A DNA stretch of 64,000 nucleotides from JAJVHZ01 sp041395385 (GCA_041395385.1 JAWLAN010000010.1:62001-126000); one strand, 5' to 3'. Positions 35,842 to 43,300 are shown, counted from the first letter of the stretch. A program made the numbers and translations. The notes: generated by a model from the sequence alone, not told the origin.

Positions 35842-35870
35842 ATTGTGTGCCAAGTATCGGCGTTTATCAA
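35842..35870 (-). promoter_or_regulatory. Candidate promoter of the glnT operon
   Basis: Minus strand: TTGATA (35865-35870), 17-base spacer, CACAAT (35842-35847). The -10 is weak. It sits about 170 bases from the glnT start. Confidence 0.3.
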
Positions 35871-35970
35871 TGGGAACAAAAAGTGAATACCAAGAAACCG
35901 CGGTACGGCGCTGCGCGGGTTTTTGTCGCGCCGCACAAGTTTCCTGTGGAGAATAAAAGTTAACTGAGAC

Positions 35971-35997
35971 TTGACAATCGCAGTTGCACAATATGAT
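35971..35997 (+). promoter_or_regulatory. Candidate sigma-70 promoter of the small-membrane-protein/permease operon
   Basis: TTGACA (35971-35976) is a consensus -35 and TATGAT (35992-35997) a good -10, but the spacer is 15 bases, short of the usual 17. A short spacer may mean an activator is needed. Predicted start near 36004. Confidence 0.45.
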
Positions 35998-36018
35998 GCT
36001 TTGACCGCTACGCAGGGA

Positions 36019-36114
36019 CGATCCTGACCTGCAGAGAGGTTGGGATCGGACCGGCCCGGGCGGAGGTTTCTCCGCCGATCACACAAGACCTAGGCGGGCA
36101 CACACGCATGCCCG
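36019..36114 (+). promoter_or_regulatory. Structured 5' leader with three successive hairpins
   Basis: Hairpin 1 is a 12-bp stem (36019-36030 with 36037-36048, two G-U pairs) closing a 6-base loop. Hairpin 2 is GGCGGAG-GTTT-CTCCGCC (36059-36076). Hairpin 3 is CGGGCA...TGCCCG (36095-36114), ending just before the GGTGGAGGA ribosome-binding site. It could be a riboswitch, protein-binding leader or attenuator. It does not match a class I can name. Confidence 0.45.
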
Positions 36115-36130
36115 TGGTGGAGGAATCGAC

Positions 36131-36415
36131 ATGTCTGATTCAATGAAGCAACGCATCGAAAAAATGTACGCGGGCGATCGCCTGTGGGCGATCGGCTTCA
36201 TCGTCGCGCTATGGCTCGCCGTCGGCGTCGTCTACTTCGGGGTGCGTCACCTGGTCGAAGATCCGGGCGTCTCCCTCGCGCTCATTATCTCCGCGGTACT
36301 CATCGTCGGGTACAACACCGCGTCACTGATCGCGATGATCACCCACTACGGGCACGATAAGGAATGGATCTACGGCATCGACATACGGCACCTCGACGAG
36401 CAGCAGCGGAAGTGA
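36131..36415 (+). CDS. Small two-helix membrane protein, unknown
   Basis: A 94-residue protein with two hydrophobic helices (about residues 18-40 and 48-70), a short cytoplasmic N-terminus (MSDSMKQRIEKMYAGDRLW) and a charged C-terminus (YGIDIRHLDEQQRK). GGAGGA precedes the ATG. The size and topology recall small accessory subunits that sit next to cation or solute symporters, such as DUF485 proteins, but I see no shared motif. First gene of the operon leading to the permease. Confidence 0.75.
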   Translation: MSDSMKQRIEKMYAGDRLWAIGFIVALWLAVGVVYFGVRHLVEDPGVSLALIISAVLIVGYNTASLIAMITHYGHDKEWIYGIDIRHLDEQQRK

Positions 36416-36504
36416 ATTGATCCGCGCCGCTGCCTGGGCGTGGCATGAGGCGATGAGAGACTGAACGCAACTAGAGAAATCGGTACTGGCGGAGGTAAAC
36501 ATCC

Positions 36505-36924
36505 ATGGCAAGACAAGTATATCAACCACCCAGGCAGGGCGTGCCTGGGATGATCGTCGATTCCCTGTTGATGCTGGTGCTGGTGTTTTTCGCCCTCATG
36601 GTGCCGGCCTGGATCGCGGAATGGCGCGCGAGCCACGAGCCGGCCGCCGAGGAGACGGCGGCAGCCGAAGAGGTGGCGACCGAGGTTACCTGGGAGCAAC
36701 TCGGACAGAATCCGACCATGCAGTCGGCATGGGAGAAGCTCGGCAAGGATCCCGCCGCGGCCAAGGAGATCATAGACAACAAGTTCGATTACACCATCGA
36801 CGTCATCAAGCTGCTGTTCGTGGCTGCGCTGATCGCCTTCTATTTCTGGTTCATGCTTTCGGTCTCCGCAAGGGAGTTCCGCGACGTGATCGCCGAGCGG
36901 TTTGGCGACAAGAACCAGGGCTGA
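36505..36924 (+). CDS. Membrane protein with two helices and an acidic loop, unknown
   Basis: A 139-residue protein. Helix 1 covers about residues 16-36 (MIVDSLLMLVLVFFALMVP), then an Ala/Glu-rich soluble loop (residues ~40-98, EETAAAEEVATEVTWEQLG), then helix 2 at 100-120 (LLFVAALIAFYFWFMLS). GGAGG lies nine bases before the ATG. It lies between two other small membrane proteins, and all are co-directional with the permease. No family recognised. Confidence 0.75.
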   Translation: MARQVYQPPRQGVPGMIVDSLLMLVLVFFALMVPAWIAEWRASHEPAAEETAAAEEVATEVTWEQLGQNPTMQSAWEKLGKDPAAAKEIIDNKFDYTIDVIKLLFVAALIAFYFWFMLSVSAREFRDVIAERFGDKNQG

Positions 36925-36966
36925 TGCGCCCGGACATTCGACAGAAAACCATCTGGGAGAACGGCA

Positions 36967-37146
36967 ATGGACATCTGGAATATCGCGGAATATGCAGCCT
37001 GGGGGATCTCCGGGGTGCTCGTGCTGTGGATGATCGCCGACATGATACGGGTCGGCGCGGAATACGACGAGGCGCTGCTGCTGAGCTCGCGCGAGGGCGC
37101 CGACGAGTTGCTTGAACAAGTCACCGCGACGGGAGAGAGGAAATGA
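36967..37146 (+). CDS. 59-residue single-helix membrane protein coupled to the permease
   Basis: A 59-codon frame starting at the ATG at 36967, with GGGAGAACGG just upstream. It encodes one membrane helix (about residues 8-26, EYAAWGISGVLVLWMIAD) and a soluble acidic tail (YDEALLLSSREGADELLEQV). The last A of its AAA codon starts the permease ATG, so the TGA overlaps it (ATGA). This coupling, the ribosome-binding site and the helix support a real gene, although it is short enough to be missed by routine gene calling. Confidence 0.7.
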   Translation: MDIWNIAEYAAWGISGVLVLWMIADMIRVGAEYDEALLLSSREGADELLEQVTATGERK

Positions 37147-38543
37147 CTACCACCACTGCTGGCGCGGGCCCCAAGGCCGGCGAACGCATCAATCTGCTCA
37201 AGGTGCTGGGCCCCGCGCACATCTGGGGGCTGGGCGTGGGCATCGTGCTCGTCGGCGAGTACATGGGCTGGAACTTCTCGGTCGGCAAGGGCGGCGCACT
37301 CGCCGCGCTCATCGCCTGCTGGGTGATCGGCCTGCTGTACACCTGTGTGGCGATGATCGATTCGGAGGTGACTTCGACCGTCGCGGCCGCCGGCGGCCAA
37401 TATGCCCAGGCCAAGCACATCATCGGGCCTTTGATGGCCTTCAACGTCGCGCTCTACCTGGTGATGGCCTACACGATGCTGGAGGCGGCCAACGCCTTCG
37501 TCGCCGGCGATCTGATGAAGACGGTCGCGGGGCAGCTCGGGCACGAGAACCTCGATTCACGCCCGTTCACGCTGCTGGTCATCGCGTTCCTGGCGTGGCT
37601 GAACTACCGCGGCGTGTTCATGACGCTGACCTTCAACTTCATCATCACCGCCATCGCGTTCCTGGCGATTATCGTGCTCTTCATTACCGTCTCGCCGTGG
37701 CTGCCGGGTGTCGCGGTGACGCACAAGGAGTTTCTAACCGGCCTGCCCTACGGCTGGATCGGCGTCATCGCCGCGCTGCAGTTCGGCATGTGGTATTACC
37801 TCGGCATCGAGGGCACCTGCCAGGCGGCCGAGGAGTGCCGATCCGCCGGCCGCTCAATCCCGCTCGGGACGATCACCGGCATAGTCACCCTCATCATCGC
37901 GGCGTCGCTGACCTGGTACGTCGGCACGGGACTCATACCCTGGGAGTACCTCGGCCAGGCGTATACGCCGCTGTACGACGCCGCGACCATCTTCGGCAAC
38001 AAGCCGTTGCAGGCGTTCCTGTTCGTCGGCACGCTGTTCTCGACGCTGGCCTCGGCCAACGGCTGCATCAACGACGCCTCGCGGGCATGGTTCTCGATGG
38101 GCCGCGATCGCTACATGCCGCAGTGGTTCGGCGCCGTGCATCCGCGCTACCGCACGCCGTTCCGCTCGATCGTGTTCCTCATCCCGATCGCCGTGGTCGC
38201 GGCGTACAAGCTGCCGCTCGACGGCGTGATCACCTTCTCGATCCTTGCCGGCCTGCTCGGCTACACGTTCATGTCGTTCAACGTGTGGCGGTTCCGCAAG
38301 CTCTGGCCGCTGGGCACGATCAAGCGCGGGTACGTTCATCCATTCCATCCGCTGCCTGCCATCGTGCTCTTCATACTGTGCATCGCCGTCTACTTCGCGA
38401 CCTTCCTCGGCTACGCGGACTACCTGATATCGATCCTGGTGTTCTTCATCATTGCCTCGTTCTGGTTCGCCTGGCATCGGTACAAGTTCGTGCGTCGCGG
38501 CGACCAGTTCACGATGCCATGGCCGCGGCCACAGGGTCTCTGA
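37143..38543 (+). CDS. APC-superfamily permease, ethanolamine-permease-like
   Basis: A 466-residue transporter with 12 predicted helices. The N-terminal region LGPAHIWGLGVGIVLVGEYM and the following GWNFSVGKGG resemble the ethanolamine transporter (EAT) branch of the APC superfamily. Later motifs include EAANAFVAGDLMK and SANGCINDASRAWFSMGRDR, typical of APC helices 8-9. The substrate could be ethanolamine, another small amine or an amino acid. It is translationally coupled to the 59-residue gene and divergent from the glnT-glxBCD operon, which would process an amine. Confidence 0.85.
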   Translation: MTTTTAGAGPKAGERINLLKVLGPAHIWGLGVGIVLVGEYMGWNFSVGKGGALAALIACWVIGLLYTCVAMIDSEVTSTVAAAGGQYAQAKHIIGPLMAFNVALYLVMAYTMLEAANAFVAGDLMKTVAGQLGHENLDSRPFTLLVIAFLAWLNYRGVFMTLTFNFIITAIAFLAIIVLFITVSPWLPGVAVTHKEFLTGLPYGWIGVIAALQFGMWYYLGIEGTCQAAEECRSAGRSIPLGTITGIVTLIIAASLTWYVGTGLIPWEYLGQAYTPLYDAATIFGNKPLQAFLFVGTLFSTLASANGCINDASRAWFSMGRDRYMPQWFGAVHPRYRTPFRSIVFLIPIAVVAAYKLPLDGVITFSILAGLLGYTFMSFNVWRFRKLWPLGTIKRGYVHPFHPLPAIVLFILCIAVYFATFLGYADYLISILVFFIIASFWFAWHRYKFVRRGDQFTMPWPRPQGL

Positions 38544-38568
38544 CGAAACGAACTCGGGGGAACAGATT

Positions 38569-39012
38569 ATGATCACCAAATCGAAGCGGGTGCTCTGCGC
38601 CACGGACGGCTCGCATTCGGCCGACAAGGCCGTCGATTACGCGATCGACGCGGCGAGGACATACGGTTGCGGCGTGGTTTTCGCGACCGTGAACACCGTC
38701 TCGGAGGCCGAGATGGCCTCCGAGCCCAGGGCCTGGGACTCGGAGATCGCGACCGCCGCCGACCGGCAGGTACATCAACCGCTGGAGGCCGCCTCGGCGA
38801 AGGCGAAGCAGGCGGGCCTGAGTGATGTGCAGTACGTCGTCCTTCACGGTCGCGACATCGCCGGGAACATCGTCAAGTACGCCGCCGACCACGGCTGCGA
38901 CCACATCGTCGTCGGCTCGCGGGGACGCACTGGCCTCACGCGGGTGCTGCTCGGCTCCATCGCCGAGCAGGTCGTCCGGGAGGCCGTTTGTCCGGTGACC
39001 GTCGTGCGCTGA
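38569..39012 (+). CDS. Universal stress protein, UspA family
   Basis: A 147-residue Usp with a single domain. The ATP-binding type motif GSRGRTGLTRVLLGS is present and is followed by the usual end VVREAVCPVTVVR. Usp proteins beside transporters often regulate or bind them. GGGGGA precedes the ATG at 38569. It lies 25 bases after the permease and so probably belongs to the same operon. Confidence 0.9.
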   Translation: MITKSKRVLCATDGSHSADKAVDYAIDAARTYGCGVVFATVNTVSEAEMASEPRAWDSEIATAADRQVHQPLEAASAKAKQAGLSDVQYVVLHGRDIAGNIVKYAADHGCDHIVVGSRGRTGLTRVLLGSIAEQVVREAVCPVTVVR

Positions 39013-39067
39013 CGGCGGCGCGCACCGGCGCATCGGGTCGAACGGCATATCACGCGCGGGAGAAGGC

Positions 39068-39826
39068 ATGACCATGGAGCTGCAATCGCTGCTGTTGTCG
39101 ATCGCCGCGCTGCTCATCGGGGTGCTGTACTGGAACGCGCAGCGCCGTCATCGACAGCGGATCGGCCGTGAGCGCGGCAAGCTGTGGGACGAATGCCTTT
39201 CGCTCCTGGGCGGTGCGCGGTTGTATCAGGACGAGATCGATTTCCCGCGTCTGGAGGGCGACTATGGCGGCTGCCGCGTCACCCTGGAGGCGATCGCCGA
39301 CCACATCGCCTTCCGCAAGCTGCCGCAACTGTGGCTGCGCGCGACCGTGCGGGCCGACATTCCATACCGGGGCGTTCTCGACCTGCTGGCGCGGCCCGAG
39401 AACGTCGAGTTCTATTCGCCGATCTGGTCATTGCCGGTGACCGTCGATACGCCGGCGGGGTGGCCCGCACATGCCCTGCTGCGTACCGACAGCGCCGGCG
39501 AGATGCCGCCGCTATCCGTGGTCGGAAGGCACCTGGGCATATTCGATGACTCCCGCGCCAAGGAATTGCTGATCACACCGCGCGGCGTGCGCCTGGTGTA
39601 TCAGCTCGCGCAGGGACAGCGGGCTCACTACGCCGTGTTCCGCAGCGTCAGTTTCGAGCTCAGCCGCGCGCAGTCGCACGAGGTCCGCAGGATACTTGAT
39701 GCCGCCCTGGCGATCAGCGACGATCTGGGCGCCTCACGGCGCCCAGCCTCGTCGACGGCACCTGACCCACGCGAGACCCATGCGACTCAATGGCCGATAC
39801 TAAGTCCCCTCGGCACCCCCTGCTGA
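39068..39826 (+). CDS. Membrane-anchored protein of unknown function
   Basis: A 252-residue protein with one N-terminal membrane helix (LQSLLLSIAALLIGVLYW), an Arg-rich stop-transfer stretch (NAQRRHRQRIGRERGK), and a soluble domain. That domain has alternating strands (GGCRVTLEAIADHIAFRKLP, PNYRGVLDL-like, LSVVGRHLGIFDDSRAKELL). The last ~30 residues (from about SRRPASS) are low-complexity and overlap the next gene, so they may be an unconserved tail. No family recognised. GGAGAAGGC precedes the ATG. Confidence 0.65.
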   Translation: MTMELQSLLLSIAALLIGVLYWNAQRRHRQRIGRERGKLWDECLSLLGGARLYQDEIDFPRLEGDYGGCRVTLEAIADHIAFRKLPQLWLRATVRADIPYRGVLDLLARPENVEFYSPIWSLPVTVDTPAGWPAHALLRTDSAGEMPPLSVVGRHLGIFDDSRAKELLITPRGVRLVYQLAQGQRAHYAVFRSVSFELSRAQSHEVRRILDAALAISDDLGASRRPASSTAPDPRETHATQWPILSPLGTPC

Positions 39827-40086
39827 TCACGCTGGTGGCGCTGCTGCTGCCGGGCGCCGGTCAGGTTCTGAACGGACAGCCGCAGCGGGGCCTGGTATTC
39901 GTGTTCTTCATGATACTCGGCGGGTGGGTGACATATCACCTGACGAACCCTCAGGAGGTCTCCATGATCGGCCGCCATGCCGGCGGCCTGTTCGTATACG
40001 CCATCTCCGTCCTGGACGCCTACAAGTGGGCCCGCGTGCGCTGGGAGGAGGCGCGATACCGCGCCCGGAACGAGCCCAAGACCTGA
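39790..40086 (+). CDS. Small two-helix membrane protein
   Basis: A 98-residue protein whose first half reads LLITLVALLLPGAGQVLNG, a PGxGQ motif followed by QPQRGL and a second helix (VFVFFMILGGWVTYHL). This layout occurs in small TM2-like proteins. A third hydrophobic stretch (AGGLFVYAISVLDAYKW) follows. Its first 37 bases overlap the end of the previous gene in another frame. It ends 117 bases before glnK copy 2. Function unknown. Confidence 0.65.
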   Translation: MADTKSPRHPLLITLVALLLPGAGQVLNGQPQRGLVFVFFMILGGWVTYHLTNPQEVSMIGRHAGGLFVYAISVLDAYKWARVRWEEARYRARNEPKT

Positions 40087-40203
40087 ACGCGTGGCCTGAA
40101 CCGCCCGGTTCGTGCACAATAGCGCCCCGGGGGGCTATGCCGGCCCCGCTGTCGTCCGGTGAAATAAGAAACGCGTGCATGCGCGGGTGGCGGAGGATTG
40201 GAG

Positions 40204-40542
40204 ATGAAACTGGTCACGGCGATAATCAAGCCCTTCAAGCTCGATGACGTGCGCGAGGCCCTCTCGGAGCTGGGCGTGCAGGGCATGACTGCGACGGAGG
40301 TGAAGGGTTTCGGCCGCCAGCGCGGCCACACGGAACTCTACCGTGGCGCCGAGTACGTCGTGGACTTTCTCCCCAAGGTCAAACTCGAGATCGCAGTCGC
40401 CGACGATCGCCTGGAGGACGTGCTGGAGGTCATCCGCAGCGCGGCCAACACCGGATCGATAGGAGACGGGAAGATCTTCGTCGTGGACCTCGAGCAGGTC
40501 ATCCGCATCCGTACCGGCGAGACCGGCAACGAGGCGTTGTAG
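40204..40542 (+). CDS. glnK: PII nitrogen regulatory protein, GlnK type (copy 2)
   Basis: A 112-residue PII protein, highly similar to copy 1 (MKLVTAIIKPFKLDDVREAL identical at the start) with Tyr51 and all T-loop residues kept. It differs mainly in the B-loop (NTGSIGDGKIFVVD) and in helix 2. GGAGGATTGGAG precedes the ATG. No sigma-54 promoter or NtrC site was found upstream, unlike copy 1. It is paired with the second amtB 52 bases downstream. Confidence 0.95.
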   Translation: MKLVTAIIKPFKLDDVREALSELGVQGMTATEVKGFGRQRGHTELYRGAEYVVDFLPKVKLEIAVADDRLEDVLEVIRSAANTGSIGDGKIFVVDLEQVIRIRTGETGNEAL

Positions 40543-40593
40543 GTCCGGCTTCGGCCGAAAAAAACAACAGGCAGTACAGTCTTTGGGGGGCAT

Positions 40594-42222
40594 ATGGACA
40601 AGCTCGTCCGCGGCGCGGCCTTGATCGCGGTGCTGCCGGCATCGGTTTTTCCGATTGCCGCCATGGCGCAGGCGGGCACGGTCGACACCGGCAATACGGC
40701 CTGGCTGCTGGTCGCCACCGGCCTGGTCCTGTTCATGACGCTGCCCGGCCTGGCGCTGTTCTACGGCGGCCTGGTGCGCAGCAAGAACGTGCTGTCGGTG
40801 TTGATGCAGTGTTACGCAATCACTTGCGTGGCGAGCCTCATCTGGGTGGCCTTCGCATACGGGTGGGCGTTCGGCGACGGCGCCGGGCACAACGCTTACC
40901 TCGGCAGCGGCAAGATATTCCTGACGGGTGTCACGCCGGCATCAACCGCGCCCGCCGCACCGTCGGTTCCCGAGTCGGTATTCCTGATGTTCCAGATGAC
41001 CTTCGCGATCATCACTCCGGCGCTGGTGGTCGGCGGATACGCGGAGCGGATGCGGTTCCCGGCCATGCTGCTGTTCAGCGCATTGTGGCTCATCGCGGTG
41101 TACGTGCCGGTGTGCCACTGGGTTTGGGGTGGCGGCTGGCTGCAGCAGATGGGCATTCTCGATTTCGCCGGCGGCACCGTGGTGCACATCAACGCCGGCG
41201 TCGCGGCCATCGTGGCGGCGCTGGTGCTCGGCCCTCGGCGCGGTTTCCCGACGACCGCCATGCCGCCTCACAACATGACGCTGACCGTGATCGGCGCGGG
41301 GATGCTCTGGGTGGGCTGGTTCGGCTTCAATGGCGGCAGTGCGCTCGCGGCCAACGGCAGCGCCGGAATGGCGGTGCTCGTCACCCATGTCTCGGCGGCG
41401 GCGGGCGCCCTTTCATGGATGGCGGTGGAGACCTATCGCTATGGCAAGCCCTCGGTGCTGGGCATCGTCACGGGCATGGTCGCGGGGCTGGGCACCATCA
41501 CGCCGGCCTCGGGATTCGTCGGGCCGCAGGGCGCCATACTCATCGGACTGGTCGCCGGCGTCGTCTGTTACTTCGCGACCCAGTTCGTCAAACGGGTCGC
41601 CAAGATCGACGACTCCCTCGACGTCTTTCCCGTGCACGGCGTGGGCGGGATCATCGGCACCATCGCCGTCGGCATATTCGCGGATGCGCGTCTCGGCGGG
41701 GTGGGTCTCGCCGACGGCGTTACCGTGGGCCAACAGGTGTTGACGCAGCTCACCGGCGCGGCGGCGACGGTGGCATGGTGCGCCGTGGTGACCTGGTTGC
41801 TGCTCAAGCTTGTCGGTATGCTCACTCCCCTGCGCGTGGGCGCGGAGGCGAGACCGAGGGCTGGATCTTGCCGACCATGGGGAGCGCGGCTACATAATCT
41901 GACCGGCCTTTTCCGCGCCGCCCGGGCATGGGCGGCGGCTGTGGTCCGGTCCCGGCGCATCGCCGCGGCTCGCCGATCCTCGGCCCGGCAGCCGATATCC
42001 CGCATACCAGCGCGTGCTCGCGGCCTCGTGCGAGAGGAGTTCAGCGGGATTTCCGGGAATTTCGGGGGCGGTGGGATTGCGCGGGCCGTGATGTGGTCGG
42101 CGCGCGCTGCTATTCAAGCCGCGGCCCGACAAGATAAAATGCCTGCAAGTTTTCGTGCCTGCGCCCTCAGTCTGCCCGCGCCCACTGCTCACACGAACAT
42201 CGACTGCAGAGATAACAAGTAA
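40594..42222 (+). CDS. amtB: Ammonium transporter (copy 2), C-terminal tail frameshifted
   Basis: An Amt protein with signal peptide (ALIAVLPASVFPIAAMAQ), 11 helices and both pore histidines (GGTVVHINAGVAA and VFPVHGVGG). The homologous part runs to about 41845. Beyond it the frame continues to 42222 with an Arg/Ala-rich, non-homologous extension. Skipping one base near 41848 and another near 41861 restores a normal Amt tail reading ...AETEG then LDLADHGERGYII, stopping at 41902. The real gene is therefore likely 40594-41902 with two missing bases, by mutation or sequence error. As given, the PII-interacting tail is lost. Confidence 0.85.
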   Translation: MDKLVRGAALIAVLPASVFPIAAMAQAGTVDTGNTAWLLVATGLVLFMTLPGLALFYGGLVRSKNVLSVLMQCYAITCVASLIWVAFAYGWAFGDGAGHNAYLGSGKIFLTGVTPASTAPAAPSVPESVFLMFQMTFAIITPALVVGGYAERMRFPAMLLFSALWLIAVYVPVCHWVWGGGWLQQMGILDFAGGTVVHINAGVAAIVAALVLGPRRGFPTTAMPPHNMTLTVIGAGMLWVGWFGFNGGSALAANGSAGMAVLVTHVSAAAGALSWMAVETYRYGKPSVLGIVTGMVAGLGTITPASGFVGPQGAILIGLVAGVVCYFATQFVKRVAKIDDSLDVFPVHGVGGIIGTIAVGIFADARLGGVGLADGVTVGQQVLTQLTGAAATVAWCAVVTWLLLKLVGMLTPLRVGAEARPRAGSCRPWGARLHNLTGLFRAARAWAAAVVRSRRIAAARRSSARQPISRIPARARGLVREEFSGISGNFGGGGIARAVMWSARAAIQAAARQDKMPASFRACALSLPAPTAHTNIDCRDNK

Positions 42223-43284
42223 ATGGCCGATCAGAGGCAGCTCGTCGACAAGGCGGTCCTGCGGATGCTCATCCCCGTCAGCGCGCTGAACCAGGAGAGT
42301 TTTCACGAACTGGCGGGCAAGACTTACGTCGAGGAGGTCCCGGCCGGCAAGACGATCTTTCGCCAGGGCGAGGTCGACCGCAAGAATGCCTACATCATCG
42401 AGGGCGAGGTTCAGGTCACCTCCGACCAGGGCAAGCCGATGAGCGTGGTGGGCGGCACGCCCAACGCCCGCCATCCCCTGGCCAATCATCAGCCGCGACA
42501 ACACACGGCGACCGCCCGCACGGCCTGCAGGATCGTGCGCATTGACAGCGATCTCCTGGACGTGTTCTTGACCTGGGACCAGCTCTCGGGGATCGAGGTG
42601 ACGGAGATCCAGCCCAAGAAGCAGGACGAGGCCGACACGCACGTGGACTGGATGACCCGCATCCTGCAGTCGCGCGCCTTCCTGCAGATACCGCCGGCCA
42701 ACATCCAGGCCATGTTCATGCAGATGCAGGAGGTACCGGTCGCCGCGGGCGACGTGGTCATCAAACAGGGTGACGAGGGAGATTATTACTACATCATCAA
42801 GAGCGGCAAGGCGAAGGTTACCCGCCCCTCCAAGGCCGGGTCGGAGCTCGTGCTCGCGCAGCTCGACGAAGGCGACGCCTTCGGCGAGGAGGCGCTGCTG
42901 TCGGAATCCAAGCGCAACGCCACGGTCACGATGGTGAGCGACGGGAATCTGATGCGCCTGTCCAAGTCGGATTTCAATTCGCTGCTCAAGGAACCCATGC
43001 TGTCGTGGGTCTCGCGCAAGCAGGCCGAGGAACAGATCGCCAAGGGCGCCAAATGGCTGGACGTCAGGCTGGAGAGCGAGTACGCGAACGACGGGATCGA
43101 AGGCAGTATCAACATCCCGTTGTTCATGCTGCGGCTGAAGGCCGAATCCCTCGACCCGAAGGGCGCATATATCGTGTGCTGCGATACCGGCCGGCGCAGC
43201 TCGGCCGCGGCCTTCCTGCTCAGCGAGCGCGGTTTCAAGGTCTCCGTGCTGAAAGACGGCCTGCGCGGCGCCGGCGCGGCGTGA
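42223..43284 (+). CDS. Double cyclic-nucleotide-binding domain protein with intact rhodanese domain
   Basis: A 353-residue cytosolic protein. Two CNB folds (about residues 10-130 and 140-260; the second has EVPVAAGDVVIKQGDEGD and GDAFGEEALLSES) are followed by a C-terminal rhodanese domain. That domain has WLDVRLESEY, then an active-site loop YIVCCDTGRRSSAAA with a catalytic Cys and CxxGxR-like pattern. It should bind a nucleotide and may transfer sulfur or act as a phosphatase-like regulator. A paralogue with Ser instead of Cys lies at 14618-16198. It follows the second amtB and precedes aroE. Confidence 0.88.
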   Translation: MADQRQLVDKAVLRMLIPVSALNQESFHELAGKTYVEEVPAGKTIFRQGEVDRKNAYIIEGEVQVTSDQGKPMSVVGGTPNARHPLANHQPRQHTATARTACRIVRIDSDLLDVFLTWDQLSGIEVTEIQPKKQDEADTHVDWMTRILQSRAFLQIPPANIQAMFMQMQEVPVAAGDVVIKQGDEGDYYYIIKSGKAKVTRPSKAGSELVLAQLDEGDAFGEEALLSESKRNATVTMVSDGNLMRLSKSDFNSLLKEPMLSWVSRKQAEEQIAKGAKWLDVRLESEYANDGIEGSINIPLFMLRLKAESLDPKGAYIVCCDTGRRSSAAAFLLSERGFKVSVLKDGLRGAGAA

Positions 43285-43300
43285 TTCGATTGCGGCAGCG

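Larger units (their letters stand above)
35670..36130. other. Divergent control region between the glnT operon and the permease operon
   Basis: 461 bases with a GC-rich left part and an AT-rich middle (35830-36000). It contains candidate promoters in both directions and the hairpin-rich leader, all listed separately. I found no NtrC site or sigma-54 element on either strand. No convincing gene. Confidence 0.6.

Noticed and set aside
36019..36114. Known riboswitch class for the permease leader
   Set aside because: I compared it with guanidine-I, glycine, glutamine and ANTAR-type hairpin patterns; key loop sequences are missing.
35670..36130. Sigma-54 promoter for glnT on the minus strand (TTGGCACACAATATAT)
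   Set aside because: The -24 half looks right but there is no GC at -12.
39725..39746. CTGGGCGCC-TCAC-GGCGCCCAG as a terminator
   Set aside because: It lies inside coding sequence and has no T-run.
40087..40203. Search for sigma-54/NtrC signals upstream of the second glnK
   Set aside because: GG-N10-GC combinations present do not fit the surrounding consensus and no GCAC-N7-GTGC dyad exists.
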